A program made the translations under genes and the position numbers. Below the pieces are notes generated by a model. It was given only the letters and a program-made list of their open reading frames with translations. It was not told where the DNA came from and ran no database searches. A DNA stretch of 64,000 bases from Closterium sp. Naga37s-1. Lineage: Eukaryota; Streptophyta; Zygnematophyceae; Desmidiales; Closteriaceae. Positions 20,668-32,600 of this stretch are shown here, piece by piece; positions within the stretch are counted from its first letter, which is position 1; every line of letters starts with the position of its first letter. The stretch lies in the NCBI GenBank assembly GCA_947471745.1, contig CANJKZ010000092.1:4135001-4199000 (forward strand). Direction: 5' to 3'.

Positions 20668-23539
20668 CTCTGGTACTGCTGGGGGTGCTGAGCCTGGGGG
20701 TGCTGGGCCTGGGGGTGCTGGGCCTGGGGGTGCTGAGCCTGGGGGTGCTGAGTCTGGGGGTGCTGAGTCTGGGGGTGCTGAGCCTGGGGGTGCTGAGCCT
20801 GGGGGTGCTGAGCCTGGGGGTGCTGAGCCTGGGGGTGCTGAGTGTGGGGGTGCTACGCCTGGGGGTGCTTTGCCTGGGGGTGCTGGACCTGGGAGTGCTG
20901 CGCCTGGAGGTCCTCCGCCTCGAGTTTCTACGCGTGCTTTGTCTCGCCGGGAGCCACTCTCTCCACAGGAGCTGCGCGAGTGGTTTGCCCGGCGCTGGAG
21001 CCGTGCTGCTGGTGCTGGAGGTTCGTCGGCTACTGAGGGTGCTGCTGTTGCGGGTCCCGGAGGTGCTCGTACTGGGAGTACTGGAGCTGCTGGGCCTGCG
21101 GGTTCGACTGGAGCTGGTGCTGCTGAGGGTGTTGGCGCTGAGACTACCGCTGGCGGTCCTGCTGGGGGTGCTCCTGGTGTTGCTCGAGGTTCTGGAGCTA
21201 CTGGAGGTGCTGCTGGAGCGGGTGCTCCTGCTGGGGGTACTGGTGCTGTCCCTGCTGTTTCTGGCGTAGCTACGCGGCCTCGACCGTACTTCGTTCCACT
21301 CCTGCAGCAGGTTCTTGGTCTTCCGCCCTCTCCTGGTCCTCCTCCTCTCTTGGAGGGTCCACAGCCTGTCCCGTCGCGGTCACTGCTACAGCCTACCTCC
21401 CCTTTGCCTGCTCCTTCTCCCTACACTGGTCCTACTGGAGGTCTTACTGAGCGTCGTGAGCCTGCGTCTCGCCCTGCGTCGCCTGTCCGTGCTGCTCGCG
21501 CTAGTGGTCGTGGTTCGCGTCAGCGTCCTCCTCCTGTCCCTGGCACGCACAGGATGTCTCTGCGTCCGTCTACTGCTCCTCTGCGTGCCCCTTTGCCTTC
21601 TCCTCCTGAGTCCTCTCTTCCTGCTCTTCCCGACCCTGCGTCGGACTCTCTTCGTGCTGCCAGTCCTACTGTCACGCGTCTCCTTGCTACTGTCGTCACT
21701 GACCCTTCCTTCGAGTCTACTGCTGCGTCTGCCCTAGTTACTGAGCTCGTCGACTTTGCTGCTCGCTGTCGCCTAGACTACGCTGCTAGTCTTGTCGCTG
21801 AGTCTGGGTCTGCCTGTCCTCCGTCAGTCGGGGGTGAGTGTGCCCTTGGCACGGACGTCCTTGAGGACAGGCAGGAGGAGTTCCAGTGTCTGGCAGCTGC
21901 TTCACCTCATCTCGTGTCCGTACTGCTTACCCCTGAGGGAGACCCGGATGCACTTGACATCCCGACTCCGCGCTCTTACGCGGAGGCGATAGAGGGTCCC
22001 TACTCCTCTCAGTGGCAGGCAGCTATGGATGCAGAGATGGCTTCCTGGAAGTCCACAGGCACCTACGTTGACGCTGTCCCCCCTCTTGGGGCGAACATCG
22101 TCAGTGGCATGTGGATCTTCAGGGTGAAGCGGCCGCCGGGTTCTCCGCCTGTCTTCAAGGCACGTTACGTGGCTCGTGGCTTCAGTCAGCGACAGGGAGT
22201 TGACTACTTTCAGACCTTCTCCCCCACCCCGAAGATGACCACTCTTCGGGTGCTGCTACACGTTGCTGCTCACCGTGACTACGAGCTGCACTCTCTCGAC
22301 TTCAGCACTGCTTTCTTGCAGGGCAGCCTGCACGAGGAGATCTGGCTGCGCCGCCCACTTGGCTTCACTGGGTCTTTCCCTCCTGGTACCCAGTGGAGTC
22401 TCCGGCGTCCAGTCTACGGTCTCCGCCAGGCGCCACGTGAGTGGCACGACACACTGAGGACTACGCTTGCGGCTCTTGGGTTTGCTCCTTCTACTGCCGA
22501 CCCGTCGCTGTTTCTACGCACCGACACCTCTCTGCCGCCGTTCTACATCCTCGTGTACGTCGACGACTTGGTCTTTGCCACAGCTGACACTGCTGGACTC
22601 GCCCACGTGAAGTCCGAGCTGCAGAAGAGACACACGTGCACAGACCTGGGTGAACTGCGCAGCTACCTTGGCTTGCAGATCACCCGGGACAGAGCACGCC
22701 GCACCATTACCCTGACTCAGTCACACATGGTGCAGCAGGTCCTTCAGCGCTTCGGCTTCACGTACTCCTCGCCTCAGGCCACTCCTCTGCCTACTCGCCA
22801 CTCACTCTCAGCTCTGCCTTCGGATGAGTCCGTAGAGTCGAGTGGCCCGTATCCAGAGCTTGTTGGCTGCCTCATGTACCTGATGACCTGCACACGACCT
22901 GACCTTGCATACCCTCTTAGCATTCTTGCACGCTATGTTGCTCCTGGGAGACACCGACCAGAGCACATGGCTGCAGCGAAGAGGGTGTTGCGATACTTGT
23001 GCAGTACGTCGGGCATGGGACTAGTGCTTGGAGGGCGGAGTCCAGTGGTCCTCACTGGGCACGCGGACGCTTCTTGGGCTGACGACCAGGCTACGCAGCG
23101 GTCGTCGCAGGGTTACACCTTCAGTCTTGGTTCCGGCTCTGTCTCGTGGCGAGCTACCCGCTCATCCTCTGTTCTCGGCTCCAGTTGTGAGGCTGAGATC
23201 TACGCCGGGGCCATGGCTGCACAGGAGCTTCGCTGGCTCACCTACCTGCTGACTGACCTTGGAGAGCCGCCTCGTTCTCCTCCAGTGCTGTACGTAGACA
23301 ACAAGGCCATGCTGGCCTTGTGTCGAGAGCAGCGCTTGGAGCACAGAACGAAGCACATTGCTCTCCGTTACTTTCTTGCTCGTGAGCTGCAGCAGCGTGG
23401 TCAGTTGCGACTTGCGTACGTGGCCTCTCAGGCCAACACTGCTGATGTGTTCACCAAGGCACTTGCGCCTTGTGACCATCAGCGCTTCTGCACTCAGCTG
23501 GGTCTTGTACCTGTCTTGCCTCACTTGCTCTCCTCTTGA
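20551..23539 (+). CDS. Copia reverse transcriptase and RNase H
   Basis: Begins with a linker containing about 15 EPGGA-type pentapeptides (15-bp DNA repeat 20675-20890), then Pro/Ala/Gly-rich sequence. RVT_2 motifs follow: WKSTGTYVDAVPP, VKARYVARGFSQRQGVDY-like segments, LDFSTAFLQGSLHEEIWL, and the catalytic YVDDLVFAT. The C-terminal copia RNase H has HADASWADD, SSCEAEIYAG and ALCREQRLEHRTKHIALRYF. Ends at TGA 23537-23539. Confidence 0.9.
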
Positions 23540-23744
23540 CCTTACTTGTACTGTCACATATATATACCTGCTCTTGCTTGTCTAGCTCTATATATATATG
23601 TGTACTCCTGCATGTGAACTGGCCTTGTGGCCTTGTCGTTGTGCTCGGACTGTGTGGTGACGTTGTGATCCACCCTGAGCTTGCTCTGCTTTGCTTGACT
23701 GGTCTTGTGACCCCTTGTTCTCCCCCACTTTGCCTATGGGGGTG

Positions 23745-23880
23745 TGTCAGAACATTATATAGCTTATGCTGTTGTGTAGGCTATAGTGGGGTATCCCATA
23801 GGGGGTACAACCCAATTAGGGTTTTCTATATGTACTCACCTCATTCATAGTTCATTCATCCTCGTTCTTCATTCTTCTCA
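23745..23880 (+). repeat. 3' LTR of the copia element
   Basis: 136 bp, preceded by a polypurine tract and followed by the GTCGA target duplication. Sequence from 23540 to 23744 is the element's 3' untranslated part. Confidence 0.93.
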
Positions 23881-24417
23881 GTCGATGACGGGGTTGTGTC
23901 GTCGCAACCAATCGCGTCCCAGCAACACGTCGCAGCCGTCCAATGTTGTCGCGAGAAACTTCATGCTGAAGCCGAAATCGTCGCCGCATTCGATCCTGAC
24001 CGTCCGTGTTTCTTCCGTTATCGCCAGAGGCGTCCCATCCACGAGGCGTGCGTCGATTTCGGGCAGACACCTGTCAAGTTGCAGCTTGCATCTTTTTGCG
24101 CTCGCCAAATTGAAGAGGCTATGGCTGGCCCCTCCATCGACGAACATTTTCAAATTATTTTTTAACACCTTGCCAGCGACCAGCACAGGGTGATCCACAT
24201 GATTATCCCCGTTATTCGGCCGAGTGCGATCGATTGCATGAATCGGAACCACGACTCGGTGGGGATGATGGTGTTCGGGCGACGGAGCACAGTCAGTAAA
24301 GGGCCCGCTAATTACTGACTCTTCCCATTTCCCTGCTCCTTCCTGTCGTCCCCTGTCAGCGGCATTTTCTCCTGGCAGTCTTTCCTGTAGTGACCCACCT
24401 TCCCACACCGAAAACAC
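23881..24417 (-). CDS. Gypsy protease region of pol
   Basis: Retropepsin-like segment MFVDGGASHSLFNLAS with the downstream GCDVLLGRDWLRRHNPVID typical of Ty3/gypsy proteases. It overlaps the gag ORF by about 100 nt in another frame, as expected for frameshift expression. The ORF is cut at 23881 by the copia insertion and resumes at 16334. Confidence 0.85.
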
Positions 24418-25355
24418 TGACCCTTAGGAGGGCGGTCGGGTGTATGGACGGCGTTGATCGTGGCCCGATGGGTCTGGCCACGAAAGCTTCTCCCATCCCT
24501 GGAAGCTGCTCTCGCGTACTGCATCAGCGCATCAGTTGACTCCGCCACTCGTACTGCTTCGAGGAACGATGTCGGGCGGCTTCTGCGGACCTCAAACTGT
24601 ATTTCATATTTAAGGCCGCTGACGTACTTATCCAACCACTCTGCTTCCGACATGTCGTCAATTTGGTCGGCGAAGCCCATAAATGACGCTGTGTAGTCTT
24701 GGACAGAAGCCATCTGCGACCATGCACGCAGCTTCATGCGAGCTTGCTCCGAGGCGGATATGTGCTCGAAGCGATCTCGTAAGGCTGCGTCCCACTCCTT
24801 CCACGTGCGTATCTTGGTCACACCGAAGATTGGTTCTGCCACTTGATTAACCACTGTAGAGGTCCCGTCTGCCGCATGTGTCACACCTGTCGGCGTCCCT
24901 GTTTCCAAGGTCCGGCGCCACCATTCAAGCGCTGCACCTCGAAGAAGCGAAACCGCGTAATTAATACGCGTGGCATCGTCATTAACTCCGGCTGCAGTAA
25001 AAAAGACTTCGACCCCGAACAGCCACCCTTTTACCGTAACCGTCTTGTCCGTAGGATTAAACGGGGGCGGGTTGGCGGGGTTTATCTTGATCGTCGTCAC
25101 TGCAACTGGCGCTGCTGCCGCTCGCTGCCTATCTTCTTCTTCGAAGTCACGTGTGAGCGCATCCAGCGGATTGCTCATCGCTTGACTGTTGCCCTCGCCT
25201 TCGTCCACAGGCGACTCCTGACGCGCTTCACCTCGCGTCTGGCGTAGCTCGGCGTTTTCCTCCCGTAACGTTGTCACATCCGCCATTAATGATTCCATGC
25301 CCTGCTTCATTTCTGCCACTTGCGCCATCAGCCGGTTAACAGCCACCTGATCCAT
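24312..25355 (-). CDS. Gypsy gag
   Basis: Starts most plausibly at MDQVAVNRLMAQ (25355); the open frame extends to 25460. A coiled-coil-like N-terminus (MESLMADVTTLREENAELRQ) comes first, then a retrotransposon gag domain (INYAVSLLRGAALEWWRRTLE and the following DRFEHISASEQARMKLRAW). A CCHC zinc knuckle (CFRCGKVGHYRKDC) lies near the C-terminus. Confidence 0.88.
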   Translation of the reverse strand: MDQVAVNRLMAQVAEMKQGMESLMADVTTLREENAELRQTRGEARQESPVDEGEGNSQAMSNPLDALTRDFEEEDRQRAAAAPVAVTTIKINPANPPPFNPTDKTVTVKGWLFGVEVFFTAAGVNDDATRINYAVSLLRGAALEWWRRTLETGTPTGVTHAADGTSTVVNQVAEPIFGVTKIRTWKEWDAALRDRFEHISASEQARMKLRAWSQMASVQDYTASFMGFADQIDDMSEAEWLDKYVSGLKYEIQFEVRRSRPTSFLEAVRVAESTDALMQYARAASRDGRSFRGQTHRATINAVHTPDRPPKGQCFRCGKVGHYRKDCQEKMPLTGDDRKEQGNGKSQ

Positions 25356-25540
25356 GTGCCTAGCACTACGTCTGGTGAGCAGTCGGGTACCCGTGGCCTC
25401 CCGGCAAGTGAAAACACGAACTATCGGAGTCGGGCAGGATTGAATTAACAATCCCTGCAACCAACCGTCGTGTAGTCACTAAACCAACCACACCCGTGCC
25501 ACCAAACTACCCTCGAAAAGCGGGGTGAACTAGGAAAGTA

Positions 25541-25552
25541 GCTCTGATACCA
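25541..25552 (-). other. Primer-binding site of the gypsy element
   Basis: On the minus strand it reads TGGTATCAGAGC, complementary to the 3' end of initiator tRNA-Met, two bases inside the 5' LTR. Confidence 0.92.
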
Positions 25553-25554
25553 GG

Positions 25555-25815
25555 TGTTATGAGTTGTAAAAGAGAGTGCGCAGGTAAACGAATAACGAGG
25601 CTGTGACTGAATCAACTGCGAATACAATGAATGCACAGACTAATGTAGGGCTAGCCTAGTTAGGAGGAAACCTCGGACAAGCGAGGTTGGGTGCAGGTTG
25701 GGCGATGGAAATGCCGAAGGCGACGCGAGGAGCCTCGGCAGCGTTGAAATCGGCCGAACGTGCAACTCCGAAAATCGGGTTGTACGCGAAGCAGTCAACC
25801 CCGATAAGGAATTCA
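25555..25815 (-). repeat. 5' LTR of the gypsy element
   Basis: 261 bp; the sequence matches 13083-13343 with no difference I could find. Confidence 0.9.
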
Positions 25816-25878
25816 GGGCAACATGCTCACCAGGGCTTTTGCTTTACATTATGTGATTCGGCCAGTATGTGATATGAC

Positions 25879-25972
25879 TCTCATTCCTGTAAGTTAGACC
25901 TTCTCATTCCTGTAAGTTAGACCTTCTCATTCCTGTAAGTTAGACCTTCTCATTCCTGTAAGTTAGACCTCT
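25879..25972. repeat. 23-bp tandem repeat, 4 copies
   Basis: CTCATTCCTGTAAGTTAGACC repeated four times just outside the gypsy 5' LTR. The rest of 25816-26631 shows no gene; it probably contains the 3' flank of the fucosyltransferase gene on the minus strand. Confidence 0.9.
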
Positions 25973-26631
25973 TTTTGTATTGAATTAGTAGCGAACCAGA
26001 AATATATTTGCTGCAAAGGCAACACCGAATACAGAACAGCAGGTCATAAGACGATTCCCCGCAGCCATATACTGGCAGTCCCTTGATACAAGCATCAAAA
26101 TCAACCTCATGCCACTGCACTTAAATGACTCATAACACTGATTGCTACACCTCCATTGCACGCCATCCTTCGCGTTCTTATAACAAACTCGAATATTTGG
26201 AGGGCTCGGCCAAGAACCGACCCAAATGCTTCATGCCACAAACCGAACCAAACCCATCCGAACCGTTTTCCCGCATGGCCTCTGGTTATGACCTCTTGAA
26301 TGTCTCGTACTGCTTGGGGTTTGGAACGTCCAACGCGATTCCTATCTTGTAGTTTGGGCAGTATTTGACCTTGGGGGACATTTCTACAGGCGATTTGGGA
26401 GGCTCTCCGGGGCACTGTAGCAGGTGCAGTGGTGATGATGGTTTGTAGAGCGGTCATGATGATTTGTTGATGAGACGGGAGAAACGTGAGGGGAAGGGGA
26501 GAAAGGGAGAGGCAAAGGGTAGAGGATGAGTTGCGGGGAGGGAGATGACGGGAAGAAGAGTGCAAACACAGGTGCAATTTATAACGCCAGATAGAACACA
26601 AATACACAAGACGCACCTGAGTCAGCTTCAG

Positions 26632-29600
26632 TCAAGGCCCTGTCTGGGTAAACGCCTGAAGCACCTGAACCAGCTGATGCTGAGGCTCCAACTCACTGCA
26701 TGCACCCATGCTGCCACTCACCTGGATCTGCTGTTGTTGTGGTTCCAGCATGGAGAGGTAGCACGGCTCGGGCATGGTGACCTCACACTCGGGCAGCTTG
26801 TTCCTTTCCCAGTCTCGCATGGTGATTTTTTACTAGTGCACCCACACACCTGAATCTGCTGTTGTTGTGGTTCCAGCATGGAGAGGTAGCACGGCTCTGG
26901 TGTGGTGACCTCACACTCACACTCCGACTGCTTGTTTCCTTTCCAGTGTAATGTGCTGACCTCACACGATGACCTGACTCCTCCCACCCACGCACCTGGA
27001 TCTGCTGTTGTTGTGGTTCCAGCATGGAGAAATAGCACGGCTCTAGTGTGGTGACCTCACACTCGTTCCCCCTTACTTCCTTCCCAGTCCCTGTGCAATC
27101 ACCTGACACCAATACGTGAGTGCCTACACACCTGAATCTGCTGCTGCTGGGGCTCCAGCATGGACAGGTAGCAGGGCTCGGGCGTGGTGACCTCACACTC
27201 GGGCCGCCCGTTGACGTCCCAGTCGGCGCCCATGCGCCGCACGATGTTGAGCGAGTAGGGACTCACTCCCGCCAGCCCTGCGGCCATGTAGCCAAAGGTG
27301 GAGCTGTCACTCACCAGCAGCAGGTCGCTGGGGAGTTGAGGGGAGTGGGTGAGAGGGGGGGGTGTGGGAGAAGAGTGAGAGAGAGTTGCAATCGCTGAAG
27401 GTTCATCCCTGCGTGGCCCGAGGCTGAAGGAACCACCAGGTCCCACTCCTGCTGCTAGTCTGCCCGTGCCCGCCCGTTGACATCCCAGTCGGCGCCCGTT
27501 GACATCCCAGTCGGCGCCCGTTGACATCCCAGTCGGCGCCCGTTGACATCCCAGTCGGCGCCCGTTGACATCCCAGTCGGCGCCCGTGCGGCGAACAATG
27601 TTGAGAGAGAAGGGGTTCACTCCCGCTAGTCCGGCCGCCATGTAGCCAAACGTGGAGCTGTCACTCACCAGCAGCAGATCGCTGGGGGGGGAGTGGGGGA
27701 GAAGGGGGGGTGGGGGAGAAGAGTGAGAGAGAGTTGCTATTGCCAGGGGTTCATTCTTTCTGTAGCCCGAGGCTGAAGGAATCAACAGGGCTCACTCCTG
27801 CTGCTAGCCCGCCCGCCCGTTGACGTCCCAGTCGGCGCCCATGCAGCGAACTATGTTGAGCGAGTAGGGGCTCACTCCTGCCAGCCCAGCTGCCATGTAC
27901 CCAAAGGTTGAGCTGTCACTCACCAGCAGCAGGTCGCTGGGGGGAGAGACGGCAAGTGGGGTGGTCGGGGACAGAGGGGGGCAGACTGAACATGGCAACA
28001 GAGTGAAGGGGACATGGGAGAGAACACAACACACCAACGAGAACTCAGCACAGCGTGATTCAATTGCCTCTCCTCTCCCTACTCTTGCCCTGAGATGAGC
28101 TGTCCAGCTGTCTCTCCTCACCATACATCTGCCCCGACTGCGCAGGAGTCTCACTAACTCTCCCGCCAGGGGGTTGCTACCGCAACTCCTAGGCCCCTCA
28201 TTCACTCACCACACGGACAGCACTGAGGGGAAGCGAACGACAGGCACACACGCTTCTCACTCACCACATGGAAAGCAGCCACATCTCCTTCAGAGCCAGC
28301 TCCAGCTGTCTCTCCTCTCCATACGTCTGCCCCGACTCGTGGCTCAGGCTGGCAACAGCCACGTCGTGTCCCCCCAGCGGCAACCCCTCCACATAAGCAT
28401 CCCGGATGGCGTCTTGATAGGACCGTTTCAGGGATGCCACCAACACGCCTATGCTGCGTGGGCTGCTGCTTTCATAGGCTTTGTCTCGTGGTTGATCCAG
28501 CCACTGCTGCTCCACTGCAGTCGGGGCGACCTGAGGAGCAGAGAGAGGGTGGGAGGTAGGGAGTGAGTGAGGGAGCGTTTCAGGGACGCCACTAACACGC
28601 CTATGCTGCGAGGGCTGCTGTTACTCTCGTACGTTTTGTCCCGTGCTCCGCTGCAGTCGGTGGGACCTGAGGGGCAGAGAGGGATTGGGAGCGGGAGGGA
28701 GGAGGGTCTTGCTTGTTTGTACCAATCACCGCATTGACACAAAGGACCGTTTGAGGGAGGAGGCATCACACCACACCAATAGCACAACTATCTTGAGCGG
28801 TATTGTTTTGAGAAGTCTCAAAACTCTACTTTCATCACGTGGGACGAGGCATCACACCACACCAATAGCACAACTATCTTGAGCAGTAGCGCTCTCATTT
28901 TAAGTGAACCCCCCCATTATGATGCAGATGCTTTTCTTTATGCAAGGAGACTGGCTGTTTCCGAAGCAAGGCGTTTTTCCTTCACAAATTTCACACTGGT
29001 GATCCTTTTGCTTTACCGCTCTCTGTAGTACTGCCGACCTTCTATTACGAGTCAAGAAAACTCCGTGTTCATAATGCTATTCTCTGCTTAAGCATCTCCT
29101 TCGTGAGTCCCACCCCTCACCTCTTCATTCATAATGCTCTTCCACCGTGTATGCTCCATCAGGGGAGGCAGCCCCTTGGATATATTCACAGCACACTGCA
29201 TCGTGCGCTGAATCACGTGCGGCTCATCGGCAGTTTCCGTGGTGAAGTCCCGGATCTGTGGTTGTGGAAGGGTGGAGAGGGGGCACGAATGCAATAGTGG
29301 GCCGGATGAAAAGGGAAACATGGGCCTTGAATAATTTGTGCAGCTTGTCTGCAGTTTCAGTGGTGAAGTCCCGGACCTGCAGAACACCAACTATGTGCAG
29401 ACCTGAAAGCCTTCAGACCCTCTTAATTTTTTTTTTTTTTTTTTTTTTTTTTTAGTTTAGCACACGGATCCATGCAGTCTCGACAGTGGTGCAAGGCAGA
29501 TATCAAGCCTACAGTACGTACCTGGTTGTCTGTCAAGAGTAGGAAGAGGTTCGACCGCAGCAAGCCTACAGATCTTTGACTGTCAGTTGTTGTCTGTCAG

Positions 29601-32600
29601 TTCCCCCTGCTCCATACTGATATGGATGCCAAACCTATGTTGGTAATGATCTGGATGCCAAACCTATGTTGGTATGGTACGGACCTGGATGCCGACCCTG
29701 TGTTGGTACGGACCTGGATGCCGACCCTGTGTTGGTACGGGGCGAGGTAGGCTCGGAAGGCGCGGGTGATTTCCTCCCAGAGGTAGTTGGCGGGGTGCAG
29801 CAGGTAGCGCCCCACGTGCATCAACGGCAGGCGGTCGGGGAATAAAAGCTCCAACTCAGCCTGATAGGGCAGGGGGGACAGACCAGAGGGGGTTATGAAC
29901 GAGATGGAGTGAGGGAGATGAGAGCAGGAGAGCACTCGTGCAGCAGGTAGCGCCCCTCGTGCATCAGCGCCAGGCGGTCAGGGAATAAAAGCCCGAGTGT
30001 GCGTACATCCAAGTGTGCTTACATCGAATTCAGGGACGAGGTAGAGGGCTGGCAGGATGTATTCCTCTGTATCGAGCCCCAGGAAACGGACGGCCGAGAT
30101 CTGCTTCTTCACCTTGGAACAGTAAAACGCGAGATCTGAGACGTTGGCTCTGCAGGATTGGGGAAGGAGAGAAGATTGTGTGAGAAGGGTAGAAGTTAGG
30201 TGAAGGGAGAGGAATAGATAGAAAAGAAATGGTGTAGGTTTGAAGAGAAGAGAAGGGGAGGGGAGGAGAATGATCAGGTTGCGTGCTTTTTTCCCCCACC
30301 AACCATTCTCCAAAACACTCTCACCCACCGTCGCCCACCCCGTCCGACGCCCCACCTGCAGGTGAGATCGCTGAAAGCAGCGATGGGGGCAGCTTCTCCT
30401 CTCACCCACAATCACCTATCCTCACCCACGCCCACCCACGCCCCACCTGCAGCTGAGTGAAAGCGGCAGTGGAGTGGCACTGCCCCTCATCGCCCCCTCT
30501 CACCCACCCTCACCTACATTTACCCCACTCCCACCCACGCCCCACCTGCAGCTGACTTTTGAGTCGACTCAAAAGTCACTCCCACCCACGCCCCACCTGC
30601 AGCTGAGGTCGATGAGAGCGGCAGTGGAATGCCTCTGCCCCTCATCTCCCTCTCTCACCCACCATTCACTCACAACTACCGAACCGACACTCACCCACAA
30701 TCACCCACCATGCACTCACAACTACCCACACTCACCCACAATCACCCACCATGCACTCACAACTACCCACACTCACCCACAATCACCCCATCTCACCCAC
30801 CCACGCCCCACCTGCAGCTGAGGTCGCTGAAGGCCGCATTGGGGTGCCTCTGCCACTCATCTCCCCCTCTCACCCATCTTTACCCACCCTTGCCCACCCT
30901 CACCCACTCTCACCCATCCCTACCCACGGCCCACCCACCCCTACCCACGGCCCACCCACCTGCAGCTGAGGTCGCTGAAGGCCGCATTGGGGTGCCTCTG
31001 CTCCTCGTCTCCCCCTCTCGCCCCATCGTCCATCCCCACCATGCGCCCCACCATGTGATTCCGCGCCACTGCTGCCATCAGACTGGCGGGGAGGGGTGGA
31101 GAGAGGTTGGAAGGGATTGGGTAGGGTGGGGGTATGGGGGGTGGTTGAAGTAGAAAGCGAGAATCTACCTCACAAAGGACGCTCCTCTCACAACCTCGTC
31201 CACCCCCATGCGCCCCACCATGTGATTCCGCGCCAATGCTGCCATTAGATCGGCGGGGAGGGGCGGGGAGGGGTGAGGAGAATTGGGTGGAAAATGGGTG
31301 GGGAATGGGAAGAGGTAGCGGTAATAATGGGATTGCGGGAAGGGGTTGCAGTTGCTGAGGAGACGAGGCGGGCAGAGAAGGCTGCAGGGCGAAGCGAAGC
31401 AGCAGCCTGGTGCTCTTCTTACTACATAACAAGGTACTCACTCAAAGATCTCAGAGGAGAGGGAGGGCGGGCGGGCGCCAGGAGGTTGCAGAGGAGACGC
31501 GCGTTGAGCGGAGGAGAACAACGCCGCGACTTTTGAGTCACATGGCTGACTCAAAAGACACGCGTTGAGCAGAGGAGAACAACGCCGTATGGCTGAGCAG
31601 CAACCGACTCAAAACCCCGCCCCTTCATTCGCTCACTCACTACTCACCTGGTGCTCTTGCCACAAAACAAGGCACCCACTCGGGGTTCTCTTGCACTCAC
31701 TCACTCAAAGGGCACTCACTCGAAGTCTTCAGAGGATAGCGAGGATGGGCGCCAGGAGGAGTGGGGGAAGGGGTTGCAGAGGAGACGCGCGTTGAACGCT
31801 GCAGGGCTGATCAGCAGCGTGCGGTCGGTGAGAAGGGCGTATACGAAGGCAGAGACGAGCGAGAGCAGTTGATTTCCCAGGCCTGACCAGCAAACGTGGG
31901 GAAATGAGGGGAGGCAGTGGGGGACAGAGCGTGCGGTTGGTGAGCAGGGCGTATACGAAGGCAGAGACGAGCGAGAGCAGTCACAGCAGGTACTAGCAAT
32001 CACGCCACAGTGACTTTTGAGACGTCTCAAAAGTCGAGCGACAACAGTCACAGCAGGTACTGGCGCTGTGGCCTCTGCGCGCTGAGAGTGGGACACAGAA
32101 GGACTCTCACTCACCATTGAACGTGGGCTCGAGCCACAACAGGTACTTGCAGTCTACGGTCGCATCGGCTGCCCCGCTGCTGTTGCTGAGTGCCTGAGAT
32201 CTGAGAGAGGGACACAAGTGATGCCATGCCTCACTCACCGTTAAACGTGGGCTCGAGCCACAGCAAGTACTTGCAGTCTACAGTCGCATCGGCTGCCCCG
32301 CTGCTGTTGCTGAGCCCCTGCGCACTGCGATTGGGACACGAGGGGGGCGGAGACACGAGGGGAGCGGGAGGATAATGTGAGAGGTAAGCGGCAGAAAATT
32401 GGTGCCCGGGTGCTGTTCGAAAGAACAGGAACAGGAACTTACAGGGAGGATGTGGGAAGGTGGAATGTAGGGTGGAGTGTGGTCATCTCGACAATTTGGA
32501 GGGAATGGGATGGGGGGATCTGCCGTGGGATGCGGGGCGGACTCACGGGTCGTTGAAGTGCGGTACAGGCGGCGCGTGATTTAAAGTGGCGCTGGATGCG

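Larger units (their letters stand above)
16335..23880 (+). mobile_element. Full-length Ty1/copia retrotransposon nested in the gypsy element
   Basis: 7546 bp with two 136-bp LTRs (16335-16470 and 23745-23880) that look identical, each TGTCAGAAC...TTCTCA. A perfect 5-bp target duplication GTCGA lies at 16330-16334 and 23881-23885. The tRNA-Met-like primer site TGGTATCGAGC directly follows the left LTR (16471) and a TATGGGGGTG polypurine tract precedes the right LTR. The target lies inside the gypsy pol ORF just after the protease. Gag, protease, integrase, RT and RNase H are all recognisable, broken by one in-frame stop and one frameshift. Confidence 0.96.
13083..25815 (-). mobile_element. Ty3/gypsy chromovirus, interrupted by a copia element
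   Basis: Two 261-bp LTRs (13083-13343 and 25555-25815) look identical by eye. On the minus strand they begin TGAATTCC and end ATAACA. Inside the right LTR, two bases away, is the initiator tRNA-Met primer site (25541-25552). A G-rich polypurine tract adjoins the left LTR (about 13361-13380). Order on the minus strand: gag, protease, RT, RNase H, integrase, chromodomain-like end. A copia element is inserted at 16335-23880; without it the element is about 5.2 kb. No target-site duplication is visible (CTTTC left, GGGCA right). An integrase deletion makes this copy defective. Confidence 0.93.

Noticed and set aside
20664..21269. Leucine/valine-rich ORF (201 codons) overlapping copia pol
   Set aside because: Alternative frame of the 15-bp repeat that encodes the EPGGA linker in the true pol frame.
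29428..29453. Poly-A tail of a processed SINE or retrocopy on the minus strand
   Set aside because: No body with Pol III boxes or coding similarity and no flanking target duplication found beside the homopolymer.
32115..32309. Treating exons 3a and 3b as consecutive exons of one transcript
   Set aside because: Each is 71 nt, so using both breaks the reading frame of the following conserved GLGNQLLSL exon.
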